Shown: positions 32,262 to 40,655 of the stretch, piece after piece
Numbering within the stretch: position 1 is the stretch's first letter
Layout of the letters: every line of letters begins with the position of its first letter
Source: a virus
DNA length: 64,000 nucleotides
IMG/VR virus record: IMGVR_UViG_3300048592_000418
Coordinates: 1 to 64,000 of that record
Reading direction: 5' to 3' (one strand)
Program-made: the position numbers and the translations under genes
The notes under the pieces: generated by a model
What the model was told of the DNA's origin: nothing
Databases searched by the model: none
Seen by the model: the letters and a program-made list of their open reading frames with translations, nothing else

Positions 32262-34072
32262 CTGCGCTGAACATCGGCACGGCGCGCGACGGCCGCGCGT
32301 TTACTCTCCCGCTCGAAGTCGTGACGACATCGCTCGCGATTCTCGCGAAGAAGCGCGTCGGGAAGAGTTACACCGCGGCCGTGATCGCGGAAGAGCTGAT
32401 GACGGCCGGTCAGCCGGTTGTCATCGTGGACATCACGGGCGCGCACTGGGGACTGAAGTCCAGCGCGAACGGCTCGAAGGCTATGTTCCCCGTTGTCATC
32501 TTCGGCGGGCGTCACGCGGACGTTCCGCTTGAAGAAAACGCCGGTAAGGTGATCGCCGCGGCCGTCGTTGAAAAACGGTTCTCCGCGATTCTCGACTTTT
32601 CGATCATGTCGAAAGCCGGGATGAAGCGCTTCCTGCTGGCGTTCATGGAAGAGCTTTACCGCATCAATCAGGAACCGATTCACCTGATTTGCGACGAAGC
32701 GGACCGCTACGCTCCACAGAAGCCGGACGGGGATGACGCGAAGCTGATCGCCGCGATGGACGACATCGTTTCCCGCGGCGGGATCAAGGGCATCGGCGTT
32801 TCGCTGATCACGCAGCGCTCGGCGAAGCTGAACAAAAACATCCTGACGCAATGCGAGCTTCTGATCGCGCTGCGCATCGTGCATCCGCTGGACGCGAAAA
32901 GCGTGATGGAATGGATCGAAATGCACGCGACGGAATCGGAGGCGAAGGAAATGCTCGAATCGCTCCCGACGCTTCCCATCGGCACCGGCTGGTTTTGGTG
33001 GCCGAACGAAGGCGAGCGGGACATTTTCGAGCGCGTGCGCGTCCGGCCGCGGCGGACGTTCGACAGCGGCGCGACGCCGAAAGCCGGCGTGAAAGTCGAA
33101 CAGCCGCGTCAGCTCGCATCCGTTGACGTGGCACAGCTCGGCGCGGACATCGCGTCATGCGTCCAGCGCGCGAAGGACAACGATCCCGCGGCGCTCCGGG
33201 CGGAGATCGCGCGGCTGAAAGGCGAGGTTCAGCGCGCGACGCGCGCGCAGCTCGCGGCCGAACTCGCAACGCCGAAGATGCCGGAACGCGTGTTCATCCT
33301 GTCGGACGAGCAAACGCGCTTGCTGAATCAGGTTCGCGACGCGCTGACGCAAGCCGAGCGCGGCGTGACGGAGCGGACGAAGGTGATCGAATTCGCCACC
33401 CTGACGCTTCAGAGCATCAATTCTGCGGTGAACGCGATTCACGGGAAGGATGCAACGGCGCCGGCGCCGCTCGTCATTCCGGGATGCGCGACGCGCGAGC
33501 AAGCCGTTCGGGCCGGGCGGTCCGTTGGCGTCGTTTGGCCGGATGCAGCTCCGAACCGGCCGGAAGTGACGGTTTCAAAGAACGGCGTTCGCTGGCGCGA
33601 ATCCGATTCGCTGTCTTCACCGCAACGGAAGTTGCTGACGATCCTCGCGCAGAACCCGGAAGGATGCCGGATCGAAAAGCTCGCGCTTTTGGGTGGATAC
33701 CGGATCGGCGGCGGATTCCGGAACCTGTTTTCGCAGATGCGCACGGCCGGCTGGATTGACGGCGAGAACACGGGGACGATGACGATCACGAAGTCCGGCC
33801 GCGAAGCGCTCGGCGACTTCGATCCGCTTCCGACGGGATCGGCGTTGGGCCGTTATTGGCTCGAAAGCGGCCGGCTGGGTGGGCCGGAAAAGCGGATCCT
33901 GCAAATGCTGCTGGACGATCCGAACGGCTTCACGATGGAACAGATCGCCGGACATTTGGACTACCGGATCGGCGGAGGCTTCCGGAACCTGTTCAGCAAA
34001 CTTCGCACGGCCGGGCTGATCGTCGGCTCGAACACGGAGCGCATGCGCGCGCATCCCGAACTTTTCGACTGA
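32258..34072 (+). CDS. HerA-like ATPase / DNA translocase with duplicated C-terminal winged helix
   Basis: GTG 32258 begins a 604-residue protein. Residues about 10-250 form a HerA/FtsK-type RecA-fold ATPase: Walker A AKKRVGKS (30-37), Walker B LICDEAD (Asp146, Glu147) and SLITQRSAKLNKNILTQCEL. Residues about 440-600 contain two winged-helix-like repeats sharing YRIGGGFRNLFS (about 486 and 569). HerA ATPases form hexameric rings and usually drive an end-processing nuclease. The next gene is a PD-(D/E)XK-like protein with a 1-base overlap, so the two may work as a pair. Both a DNA-processing and an interference role fit. Confidence 0.8.
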   Translation: MTALNIGTARDGRAFTLPLEVVTTSLAILAKKRVGKSYTAAVIAEELMTAGQPVVIVDITGAHWGLKSSANGSKAMFPVVIFGGRHADVPLEENAGKVIAAAVVEKRFSAILDFSIMSKAGMKRFLLAFMEELYRINQEPIHLICDEADRYAPQKPDGDDAKLIAAMDDIVSRGGIKGIGVSLITQRSAKLNKNILTQCELLIALRIVHPLDAKSVMEWIEMHATESEAKEMLESLPTLPIGTGWFWWPNEGERDIFERVRVRPRRTFDSGATPKAGVKVEQPRQLASVDVAQLGADIASCVQRAKDNDPAALRAEIARLKGEVQRATRAQLAAELATPKMPERVFILSDEQTRLLNQVRDALTQAERGVTERTKVIEFATLTLQSINSAVNAIHGKDATAPAPLVIPGCATREQAVRAGRSVGVVWPDAAPNRPEVTVSKNGVRWRESDSLSSPQRKLLTILAQNPEGCRIEKLALLGGYRIGGGFRNLFSQMRTAGWIDGENTGTMTITKSGREALGDFDPLPTGSALGRYWLESGRLGGPEKRILQMLLDDPNGFTMEQIAGHLDYRIGGGFRNLFSKLRTAGLIVGSNTERMRAHPELFD

Positions 34073-34539
34073 TGAACGTTTCGCTCGAACTTCAGCGCGG
34101 AAAGGCCGGCGAACATTTTGTGTGCTGCGATCTGATTCGCCAAGGATTCAGCGCGTTCCTTGCCGATCAGGGATTGCCCTATGACGTGCTCGTTGACACT
34201 GGCACAAAGATTTTCCGCATGCAGGTAAAGACAACCGGCGGACTCGTGAGCTTGCCGCGGGCGCCGAACATTTACCGATTCGGAACACGGAGAGCAAAAG
34301 GCGGGATTTCGGTTCCGTCTCAATCGTCCGCAGATTTTTGGGCTTTCGTCGCTTTGGATATTTACGCCGTCGCATACATCCCGGCGTCTCAAATGCTCGC
34401 GAGAAGCGGATCGATGAAGCAGACAGTCGATTTCAAAAGCCGGCTGATTACATACACCGGCCGCGTATATTCAAACGGCGCCGTGCGAACGCCGGCGTGG
34501 GGAAAGCACCTTCAGGATTTTGGAAAATTCCAGCCATGA
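34072..34539 (+). CDS. PD-(D/E)XK-like nuclease-fold protein (155 aa)
   Basis: ATG 34072 overlaps the HerA-like stop (TGATG). The N terminus reads GKAGEHFVCCDLIRQGFSAF, then LPYDVLVDTG and IFRMQVKTTGG, giving the G-x-GE ... D ... Q-x-K order of PD-(D/E)XK domains. The gene is less GC-rich than its neighbours. Being adjacent to HerA suggests a nuclease partner (NurA-like by role, not by sequence). Catalysis is inferred from the Glu, Asp and Lys positions only. Confidence 0.6.
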   Translation: MNVSLELQRGKAGEHFVCCDLIRQGFSAFLADQGLPYDVLVDTGTKIFRMQVKTTGGLVSLPRAPNIYRFGTRRAKGGISVPSQSSADFWAFVALDIYAVAYIPASQMLARSGSMKQTVDFKSRLITYTGRVYSNGAVRTPAWGKHLQDFGKFQP

Positions 34540-35078
34540 AAAAATTCAACGTTGTGCTGGCAGATCCAGCATGGACCTACCGCGATAAGGCGAACGCCGG
34601 GAAGCGCGGGGCATCGCACAAATATGGCGTGATGACGCTCGAACAAATTTGTGCGCTTCCGGTGCAATCCATTGCAGCCGAAAACTGCGTTTTGTTTCTT
34701 TGGGCAGTTCCGCCGATGCTTCCTGACGCGTTCAGAGTGATCGAATCATGGGGTTTCAAATACAAGACAATCGGCTTTTGGTGGGCGAAGCGTAACAAAA
34801 AAGCGAACACGCCGTTTTTCGGCATGGGGCATTGGACGCGCGCGAACGGAGAACCGTGCTTGCTCGCGATTCGCGGGAAGCCGAAGCGAGTGAACGCCGG
34901 CGTCAGTCAATTCATTTGGCACCGGATTGCGCGGCATAGTCAGAAGCCGGACGAGACGCGCCGGCGGATTGTTCGACTGATGGGTGACGTTCCGCGCGTG
35001 GAACTTTTCGCGCGCGAGAACCCGCCGGGCTGGGACGTTTGGGGCAATCAGTGCGAAGCGACGGTCAAACTGACGTGA
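34536..35078 (+). CDS. MT-A70-family DNA adenine methyltransferase-like protein
   Basis: The 180-residue product opens MKKFNVVLADPAWTYRDKAN. DPAW (residues 10-13) replaces the usual DPPW catalytic motif of MT-A70 methyltransferases. Downstream are VLFLWAVPPMLPDAFRVIES, KTIGFWWAKRN, GMGHWTRANGEPCLLAIRGK and RRIVRLMGDVPRVELFARE, all normal for this family. Phage members methylate adenine, often to resist restriction. The Pro-to-Ala change in the motif is notable and may alter activity. Confidence 0.82.
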   Translation: MKKFNVVLADPAWTYRDKANAGKRGASHKYGVMTLEQICALPVQSIAAENCVLFLWAVPPMLPDAFRVIESWGFKYKTIGFWWAKRNKKANTPFFGMGHWTRANGEPCLLAIRGKPKRVNAGVSQFIWHRIARHSQKPDETRRRIVRLMGDVPRVELFARENPPGWDVWGNQCEATVKLT

Positions 35079-35386
35079 GCGCTCTAAGCTGGGAATGCAT
35101 CGGGCACGATCCGACGCGTTGGGCGCTCGGAACGCTCGTGATGCGGCAGCAGCGTTCGACGCTTCAGAATCCGGTCGCTGATGTTTCACGGCGAGCTGAT
35201 GGCCGTTGGACTTGGCGCCGGCTGGATCGTGCCGATTGCGAGGGAATCGAACCCTCACGCGAAACCGCGATGACGGCCGCGGAAAAGGTTGACGCGAACG
35301 CGCCCACCCGTGACGGATCATCGCGTGACGACGAAACTAGACGAGCCGCGCGCGCAAGTGTGGACGCATCGCGCATTGATCGATGA
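35075..35386 (+). CDS. Small hypothetical protein (103 aa), 3' end overlapping the MmcB-like gene
   Basis: GTG 35075 overlaps the methyltransferase stop. The product begins VSALSWECIGHDPTRWALGT and contains RRADGRWTWRRLDRADCEG, like short phage DNA-associated proteins of unknown role. The final about 20 codons overlap the next gene and may be incidental. Confidence 0.45.
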   Translation: MSALSWECIGHDPTRWALGTLVMRQQRSTLQNPVADVSRRADGRWTWRRLDRADCEGIEPSRETAMTAAEKVDANAPTRDGSSRDDETRRAARASVDASRIDR

Positions 35387-36170
35387 TCTCGCGGCGACTC
35401 GTCAGGACTGCATTTGCTTCGCGGAAGTCGGGATCGGTTCGCGATGGCTTCAGGGCGGGAAGATCCCGATCCCGGACTTGCTGACGCTTCAGCGCAGTTA
35501 TACGAAACCGGCGCCGACGATCTACGAATGCAAGGTGAGCAAACAGGACTTTGCCGGCGACGTGCGCACGGGCAAATGGATGAAGTATCTCCCGCTCTGC
35601 TGTCGCTTTTATTTCGCGCTCCCGGAAGGCATCGTGAAGAAGACGGAGATCCCGGAAGAAGCCGGGCTGATCGTGCGCGGCGTTACCGAATGGCGCGTTG
35701 TGAAGGCGCCGAAGTTTCACGTCCCGACGGAATGGGATCTCGTGAACGTGCAATCGCTTTTGCTCGCCGGCGCATGGACGCAGGAACGAGCGCGGAACCT
35801 GCGCGAGCGCTTGGTTTGGGCGGACAACGGGAAGATCGCGGAGAGCGCGAAGGCGCTCGGCTGGAACATTCGCGAGGCAATCGCGCGGCTGCGCACCGGG
35901 GAAGCGGCGTCTGCCGGCGGGCACGTGATGAACGCCGTTGCGGAAGTGCTCGGCGTCAGCGTCCCGGAGTTGGTTGGAATGTCCGAGTCATCGATCAAGC
36001 TCGCGCTCGCGAACAAGGAAAAGACGGATCTCGCGCTCGAAGCGCTGTCCGAGCTGGCGAGCGCGATCCGCTGGGGGAACACGGAAAATCTGGCGAAGTT
36101 GCTCGCGCAATTTAAGCCGCGTTATGAAATCACGAAAACGAAACGAAAAAATGGAACAGCAATCCTTTGA
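35325..36170 (+). CDS. MmcB-like PD-(D/E)XK DNA repair endonuclease
   Basis: From GTG 35325 (281 aa; GTG 35310 and TTG 35289 are alternatives), the N-terminal half matches MmcB (PF06319): CFAEVGIGSRW, KIPIPDLLTLQRS, APTIYECKVSKQDFAGDVRT, GKWMKYLPLCCRFYFALPEG and EIPEEAGLIVR. The Glu, PD and E-x-K residues form the PD-(D/E)XK active site. MmcB is a putative repair endonuclease in alphaproteobacteria. The C-terminal half is helical (LALEALSELASAIRWGNTEN). Neighbouring MT-A70 and HerA genes suggest joint DNA processing. Confidence 0.75.
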   Translation: MTTKLDEPRAQVWTHRALIDDLAATRQDCICFAEVGIGSRWLQGGKIPIPDLLTLQRSYTKPAPTIYECKVSKQDFAGDVRTGKWMKYLPLCCRFYFALPEGIVKKTEIPEEAGLIVRGVTEWRVVKAPKFHVPTEWDLVNVQSLLLAGAWTQERARNLRERLVWADNGKIAESAKALGWNIREAIARLRTGEAASAGGHVMNAVAEVLGVSVPELVGMSESSIKLALANKEKTDLALEALSELASAIRWGNTENLAKLLAQFKPRYEITKTKRKNGTAIL

Positions 36171-36768
36171 TCAACTGCTTCAGGGCGCGCGCGAAATGAA
36201 GGCGATCCGCGCCGGGGAAATGGCGCCGGCGCGCGTCACCGTCATTCCGGACGATTTCACGGTGATGACGTGCGTGACGCTCTGGCAACCGTGGGCAAGT
36301 GCGCTGTTCGTGCCGCGGCTGGACGGATCCGGGCTGATGCTGAAGGTTCACGAAACGCGCGGGTGGGCGCCGAGCGCGAAGCAACTGAAGCCGGGGGACA
36401 GGCTGGCGATCAGTGCGGCGAAGACGCAGCGGGACACGGAGTCCGGCGAATACCTCGCGGATTGGTGGAACGAGCGCGTTCGGCTGACCGCGTATCGCGC
36501 CGCGTTCGCGGCCGTCGGCTGGCGCGACTGGGACGATCTTCCGTTCGGCGCGATCATCGGCTTCGGGACATTTGTAGGAGCGACGCAGACGGAAAGGCTG
36601 TTCGGGAAAATCGATCAGCATGATCGGCACTGGGGGAACTTCGGGCCGCATCGCTACGGCTGGGAGCTGCGCGACGTGAAGCGATTTCCGGCGCCGATCC
36701 CGTGCCGCGGGATGCAAACCCTGTTCCCGGTCCGGATCCCGAATGCAGCGCTCGCGGCGGCGACATGA
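36151..36768 (+). CDS. ASCH-domain protein (PUA-like)
   Basis: ATG 36151 follows ACGAAAACGAAACGAAAAA and overlaps the previous gene by 20 bases. Residues about 35-200 contain VTLWQPWASALFVPR, KVHETRGWAPSAKQLKPGDR, LAISAAKTQRD, FGAIIGFGTFVGA and YGWELRDVKRFPAPIPCRG, the pattern of phage ASCH proteins. This RNA/modified-base-binding fold is sometimes an amidase on N4-acetylcytidine; whether this one binds RNA or modified DNA is unknown. Confidence 0.75.
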   Translation: MEQQSFDQLLQGAREMKAIRAGEMAPARVTVIPDDFTVMTCVTLWQPWASALFVPRLDGSGLMLKVHETRGWAPSAKQLKPGDRLAISAAKTQRDTESGEYLADWWNERVRLTAYRAAFAAVGWRDWDDLPFGAIIGFGTFVGATQTERLFGKIDQHDRHWGNFGPHRYGWELRDVKRFPAPIPCRGMQTLFPVRIPNAALAAAT

Positions 36769-37313
36769 GCTTCGAGGCGTTCGACGGCCGGGACGGCGTG
36801 ATCGTGCTCTGTCCGGCGTGCTCGTGTCCGCCGCTGATGGAAGTGCGGCCGTCATGGGGTTTCGCTCGGCACACGAGCGCGCGGGAAGGCCGGCGCTTTT
36901 GGATTTGGTCGGCGGCGTGCGCACACTCCGCGGCCGTGGATCCTAAGCAGGTGATCCCGGATGACGGTCGCGCGGCCGTTGAAGCGCGCTGGACAGCGGA
37001 AACGCTGAAGGCGTTCGGCACCTACACGGCGAACTGGAAGCCGGAACACCGTGAGGCATGGCGCGAAAAATTTCCTGAAAATAGTGCTTTACAGGAAGCG
37101 AAAAAGGAACCAAACATGGTTCCCGACGATACGAAACCAAACGAAACGAAGCACGGAAATGAACACTCGCACACTGACCCCGGAACAGCTCGAACGGACC
37201 GCGAAAGCGATGCAGCTTCACGCGAAGCTGGCAGCGGTGGACATCACGGAGATCCCGACGCTGACGCTGGATCGTTGCATCAGCCGGAAGGATCAGGCGA
37301 AGCTCGCACGTGA
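36765..37313 (+). CDS. Hypothetical zinc-binding protein whose frame runs through the next promoter
   Basis: ATG 36765 overlaps the ASCH stop. The first about 105 residues look natural (VIVLCPACSCPPLMEVRPSW, FWIWSAACAHSAAVDPKQ, RWTAETLKAFGTYTANWKP). The frame then reads through the operator palindrome (37106-37123, translated as EPNMVP) and 155 bases of the next gene before stopping at 37313. The downstream part has a low-complexity Gly/Asp/His/Ser composition. Either it ends naturally this far or the true stop near 37090 has been lost. Confidence 0.45.
   Translation: MSFEAFDGRDGVIVLCPACSCPPLMEVRPSWGFARHTSAREGRRFWIWSAACAHSAAVDPKQVIPDDGRAAVEARWTAETLKAFGTYTANWKPEHREAWREKFPENSALQEAKKEPNMVPDDTKPNETKHGNEHSHTDPGTARTDRESDAASREAGSGGHHGDPDADAGSLHQPEGSGEART
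37088..37123 (+). promoter_or_regulatory. Operator copy GGAACC-AAACAT-GGTTCC with upstream TTTACA
   Basis: TTTACA (37088-37093) is followed 12 bases later by the palindrome at 37106-37123, which would cover the -10 region. The sequence is identical to the copies at 20571, 57361 and 58014. ATG 37159 starts 35 bases downstream after an ACGAAACGAAGC leader. Confidence 0.6.
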
Positions 37314-37587
37314 GCTTTTCCGCAAGCTGGGGCTGAAGGGGATCAGCGTCACGGCGCCGAATTATTCGATGGCAAGCACGGTGGACGTTTCGCTTCCGAA
37401 GCGCTGCGATCACGATATGGAGATCGTCGAACGCGACGGCAATCACGGCCGGGATCCGGCGCATCAGGCGAATTGCGCGGCCGGACGGCGCATCGAAGCG
37501 ATTTTGCTCGCGGCGTTCCCGCAGCACGATGATCGGAGCGACTACGGCGCCGACTACTCGGATCGTTGCTGGTCGGTGAATTCATGA
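37159..37587 (+). CDS. Hypothetical protein, LPD29-like segment (142 aa)
   Basis: ATG 37159. The core KDQAKLARELFRKLGLKGIS, then VTAPNYSMASTVDVSLPKR, resembles the LPD29-type domain found in large polyvalent and phage proteins (paired helix, then IS-V and V-V-L-P strands). The C-terminal half is His/Asp-rich (DRSDYGADYSDRCW). Expressed from an operator-controlled promoter. The family assignment is tentative. Confidence 0.5.
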   Translation: MNTRTLTPEQLERTAKAMQLHAKLAAVDITEIPTLTLDRCISRKDQAKLARELFRKLGLKGISVTAPNYSMASTVDVSLPKRCDHDMEIVERDGNHGRDPAHQANCAAGRRIEAILLAAFPQHDDRSDYGADYSDRCWSVNS

Positions 37588-37781
37588 AACCGCCGACCGG
37601 AACGCGCTGCGAAGTGCTTTGGCACTTCTACGATCCGAAGCTGAAAAAGCACGTTGAACGCTGGCTTCCCGGCGTGCTGTATCAGCGGAACCCGCACGAT
37701 GGGCGTTGCTGGGTTCGCACTGACTGCGGGAAGGAAGCGGCCGAAGCGGCGCCGGAGTGCGTCCGCGATCCTCAGTCATGA
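37584..37781 (+). CDS. Small hypothetical protein (65 aa)
   Basis: ATG 37584 overlaps the previous stop. The product is a beta-rich small domain (CEVLWHFYDPKLKKHVERWL, then PGVLYQRN...GRCWVRTD) with Trp and charged residues. No recognised motif. The stop overlaps the next ATG. Confidence 0.45.
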   Translation: MKPPTGTRCEVLWHFYDPKLKKHVERWLPGVLYQRNPHDGRCWVRTDCGKEAAEAAPECVRDPQS

Positions 37782-38422
37782 ACCTGTCATTTCAACCCCG
37801 TGAAGCTCCGGCCGCAGTCGCGGCGAAGCTCGCCGAAGCGATTCCGTCGCTGAAGGTGAAACAGAAAAAGGTTTGGGGCTGGGAGCTTCAGCTAGAACTT
37901 CCGAACAAGATCACCGTTTCGATCCATTCGTCGCGCGTGCGCAGTGGGTGGGGATCGCGCGGATCTGAAAACGGCGTTCTGGAAAAGATCACCGTCGTTT
38001 ACGATTCTGATTATTACAACGGTTACAAAAGCCGGGACACGTTCCGGCGCTCCGTCCAGTTCAAGCACAACGGCACGCACAACGCTTACGAGGCGACGGA
38101 AGTGAAGATCGATGTCGCAGCGCTGCGCGAAAAACTTTCCGAAGTCATGACATTCGCCGAGCACAACGAAGCGCGGCTGGCGCAACGGCGCGAGACGCTG
38201 ACGGCCGCGGAGCATCACGCGAAAGAGCGCGCGCGGAATTTCAAAGACCGGCTGATCGCGGAAGGCTTGGAAAAATTCCCGGTCAGTCCGTCTGATCTGT
38301 GCATAGAACTGGATCACGACGCGAAGAAGGACATGGATCGGCCGGTGAAAATCGCGCTGCGCATGGACGACGATGACGCGATTCAGGTGATCGCGCTTGT
38401 GAATAAACTGCTGAAAAAATAG
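37778..38422 (+). CDS. Hypothetical protein (214 aa)
   Basis: ATG 37778 overlaps the preceding stop. The N-terminal half is beta-rich (LQLELPNKITVSIHSSRVR, VLEKITVVYDSDYYN); the middle is a charged helix (FAEHNEARLAQRRETLTAAE). Its C-terminal IALRMDDDDAIQVIALVNKL is beta-alpha. The stop lies just before a TTGCAC operator-promoter. No family known. Confidence 0.55.
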   Translation: MNLSFQPREAPAAVAAKLAEAIPSLKVKQKKVWGWELQLELPNKITVSIHSSRVRSGWGSRGSENGVLEKITVVYDSDYYNGYKSRDTFRRSVQFKHNGTHNAYEATEVKIDVAALREKLSEVMTFAEHNEARLAQRRETLTAAEHHAKERARNFKDRLIAEGLEKFPVSPSDLCIELDHDAKKDMDRPVKIALRMDDDDAIQVIALVNKLLKK

Positions 38423-38424
38423 GC

Positions 38425-38459
38425 TTGCACGCGTCGCGGCGGGAACCATGAATGGTTCC
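38425..38459 (+). promoter_or_regulatory. Operator-promoter upstream of the SNF2 gene
   Basis: TTGCAC (38425-38430), then GGAACC-ATGAAT-GGTTCC (38442-38459). The palindrome is the exact reverse complement of the copy at 42350-42367. ATG 38502 starts 42 bases further on. Confidence 0.65.
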
Positions 38460-38501
38460 GCGACACGAAAAAATCGAATTCAGCGGAGAACCCGCTAACC
38501 C

Positions 38502-40655
38502 ATGACGACGAACTTAGACGATAAATTCAACCGGCCGGATCCTGTCTTCCGCGCTCCCATTGCGACGGCGCCAGTCTCGAAGGACAAAAACCCGCCGGTC
38601 TGGCCGGAGAAATTCCGCGCCGTGCTGTCCGTGCTGAAGTGGGACGAAGAAGATCTGGAAGTCCCGACGAAATACGGTCCGCGGCTGCTGCGGAAGGCAT
38701 TCCCGACACCGCAGTTTTACGAGCTTTGGCGCGACGAAAAGCCGGCGCTGAAAGAGCTGGGGATCTCGCTCGGACGCAATCCGCGAACGGACGAGTGGGA
38801 AGTTTGCCTGTGGCGCGAACTCCCGAAGGAACGCACTGCCGAGCGCGAAGCGGCGAAGGCGGCAAGCCGCGCGACGGATGCCGTGATCGATGTTCCGAAG
38901 CCGGACGGGCTGGAATATCTCGGCTATCAGCGCGCGGGGATCGCGTTTGGCATGCACCGGCCGGCGACGCTGATCGGCGATGAAATGGGACTGGGGAAGA
39001 CGATTCAGGCAATCGGCATCATGAATGTCGACACGGCCGCGAAGCGGATTCTCGTCCTTTGCCCGGCGTCGCTGAAGCTGAACTGGCACCGCGAGCTGAC
39101 GAAATGGCTCGTTCGGAAGCGCATCATTTTCGTCGGCGACTCGAAGGTTTGCCCGGATCTCGCCGACGGGATCGTGATCATCAATTACGACGTGCTGCAC
39201 AAGCACGCGGACTTCCTGCATTCCGTCGTTTGGGACATCGTTGTTGCGGACGAAGCGCACTACCTGAAGAACCGGAAGGCGCGCCGCTCGGAAATGGTTT
39301 TCGGTTACAAGCCGACGAAGAAGGAAGCGTTCAACGGCGCCGTCGAAAAGCCGGCGATTCAGGCGAAGCGGAAGATCTTCCTGACGGGAACGCCGATTGC
39401 GAACCGCACCGCGGAGCTGTTTCCGATCATTCACTATCTGGATCCGGTTTCATGGCCGACCTTCTTCGGCTACGCGCGGCGCTATTGCGCGGCGACGCAG
39501 GGCGCGCACGGCTGGGACTTTTCCGGCGCGTCGAATCTGGAAGAGCTTCAGGACAAACTTCGGCAAACGATCATGGTTCGCCGGCTGAAAAAAGACGTGC
39601 TGAAGGAACTCCCGCCGAAGCGGCGCCAGATCATCGAAATCCCCGCGGAAAAAGACATGGTTGCGGACATTCGCGCGGAAATGGACGCGTATGATCGCGC
39701 CATGAGCGGCGAGGGGATCGAACAGCTCGAAGTTGAAGCCGAGCTGGCGAAGGCGTCCGACGATCCGGAGGTTTACAAGCGGGCCGTTGAAAAGCTGAAG
39801 AAGGCCGGACAGGCGGCGTTCACGATGATCAGCGCGGTCCGCGCGGCGACGGCGGAGCGCAAGATCCGGATGCAGGCTGTCCGCGATCATCTCGAAGAAG
39901 CCGTTGAGAACAGCGGGAAGGTGATCATTTTCGCGCATCACAAAACCGTCGTTGCCGCGATTCTGGAACAGTTCGGCAACGCGGCCGTGGCAATCGTCGG
40001 CGACACGCCGATGAAGGATCGGCAAGACAACGTTGACCGCTTTCAAAAGGATCCGACGTGCAAGGTGATCGTCGGCTCGTTCGGCGCGATGGGAGTCGGG
40101 CACACGCTGACGGCTTCGAGTCACGTGATCATGGTGGAACTCGACTGGGTTCCCGGCAACGTGACGCAGGCGGAGGATCGCGCGCACCGTATCGGGCAAC
40201 TGGAAAACGTGCTCGTGCAACACTTGGTTCTCGAAGGTTCGCTGGACGCGCGGATCGCGAACAAGATCGTCGAAAAGCAGGACATCATTGATCGCGCGCT
40301 GGACAAAATCACGCTCGCCGCGGCGCCGATCAGCGTTCGGCCGAAGCGGAAGAGCGATGACGCAGCGACGGCCGGCGCGACGCCGGACAAGCTCGCCGAA
40401 GTCGGCGCGAAGCTGACGAACGACCAGATCGCCATGATTCACGAAGGGCTGAAGCGGCTCGCCGGAGTCTGCAACGGCGCCGTGGACTGGGACGGGATGG
40501 GTTTCAGCAAAATCGACACGATGATCGGAAAGTCGCTCGCGTTCTCTGCGTTCCTGTCCCGGAAACAGGCGGCGCTCGGAATGCGCCTGTGCATCAAATA
40601 CCGCGGGCAGCTCGGCGACGGCATGATCGCGCGCATCAAAGGGGACATGGTATGA
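38502..40655 (+). CDS. SNF2-family DNA helicase / ATPase
   Basis: The 717-residue product carries the SF2/SNF2 motifs: LIGDEMGLGKTIQAI (motif I, Lys166 in GKT), LVLCPASLKLNWHRELTKWL (Ia), VVADEAHYLKN (DEAH 250-253), LTGTPIANRTAELFPII (III), IIFAHHKTVVAAIL (IV), VGSFGAMGVGHTLTASSHVI (V) and QAEDRAHRIGQ (VI, HRIGQ 562-566). The size and motif order resemble compact SMARCAL1-type proteins, which remodel or anneal forked DNA. It is a DNA-dependent ATPase likely acting in phage replication or fork repair. An operator-promoter precedes it. Confidence 0.92.
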   Translation: MTTNLDDKFNRPDPVFRAPIATAPVSKDKNPPVWPEKFRAVLSVLKWDEEDLEVPTKYGPRLLRKAFPTPQFYELWRDEKPALKELGISLGRNPRTDEWEVCLWRELPKERTAEREAAKAASRATDAVIDVPKPDGLEYLGYQRAGIAFGMHRPATLIGDEMGLGKTIQAIGIMNVDTAAKRILVLCPASLKLNWHRELTKWLVRKRIIFVGDSKVCPDLADGIVIINYDVLHKHADFLHSVVWDIVVADEAHYLKNRKARRSEMVFGYKPTKKEAFNGAVEKPAIQAKRKIFLTGTPIANRTAELFPIIHYLDPVSWPTFFGYARRYCAATQGAHGWDFSGASNLEELQDKLRQTIMVRRLKKDVLKELPPKRRQIIEIPAEKDMVADIRAEMDAYDRAMSGEGIEQLEVEAELAKASDDPEVYKRAVEKLKKAGQAAFTMISAVRAATAERKIRMQAVRDHLEEAVENSGKVIIFAHHKTVVAAILEQFGNAAVAIVGDTPMKDRQDNVDRFQKDPTCKVIVGSFGAMGVGHTLTASSHVIMVELDWVPGNVTQAEDRAHRIGQLENVLVQHLVLEGSLDARIANKIVEKQDIIDRALDKITLAAAPISVRPKRKSDDAATAGATPDKLAEVGAKLTNDQIAMIHEGLKRLAGVCNGAVDWDGMGFSKIDTMIGKSLAFSAFLSRKQAALGMRLCIKYRGQLGDGMIARIKGDMV

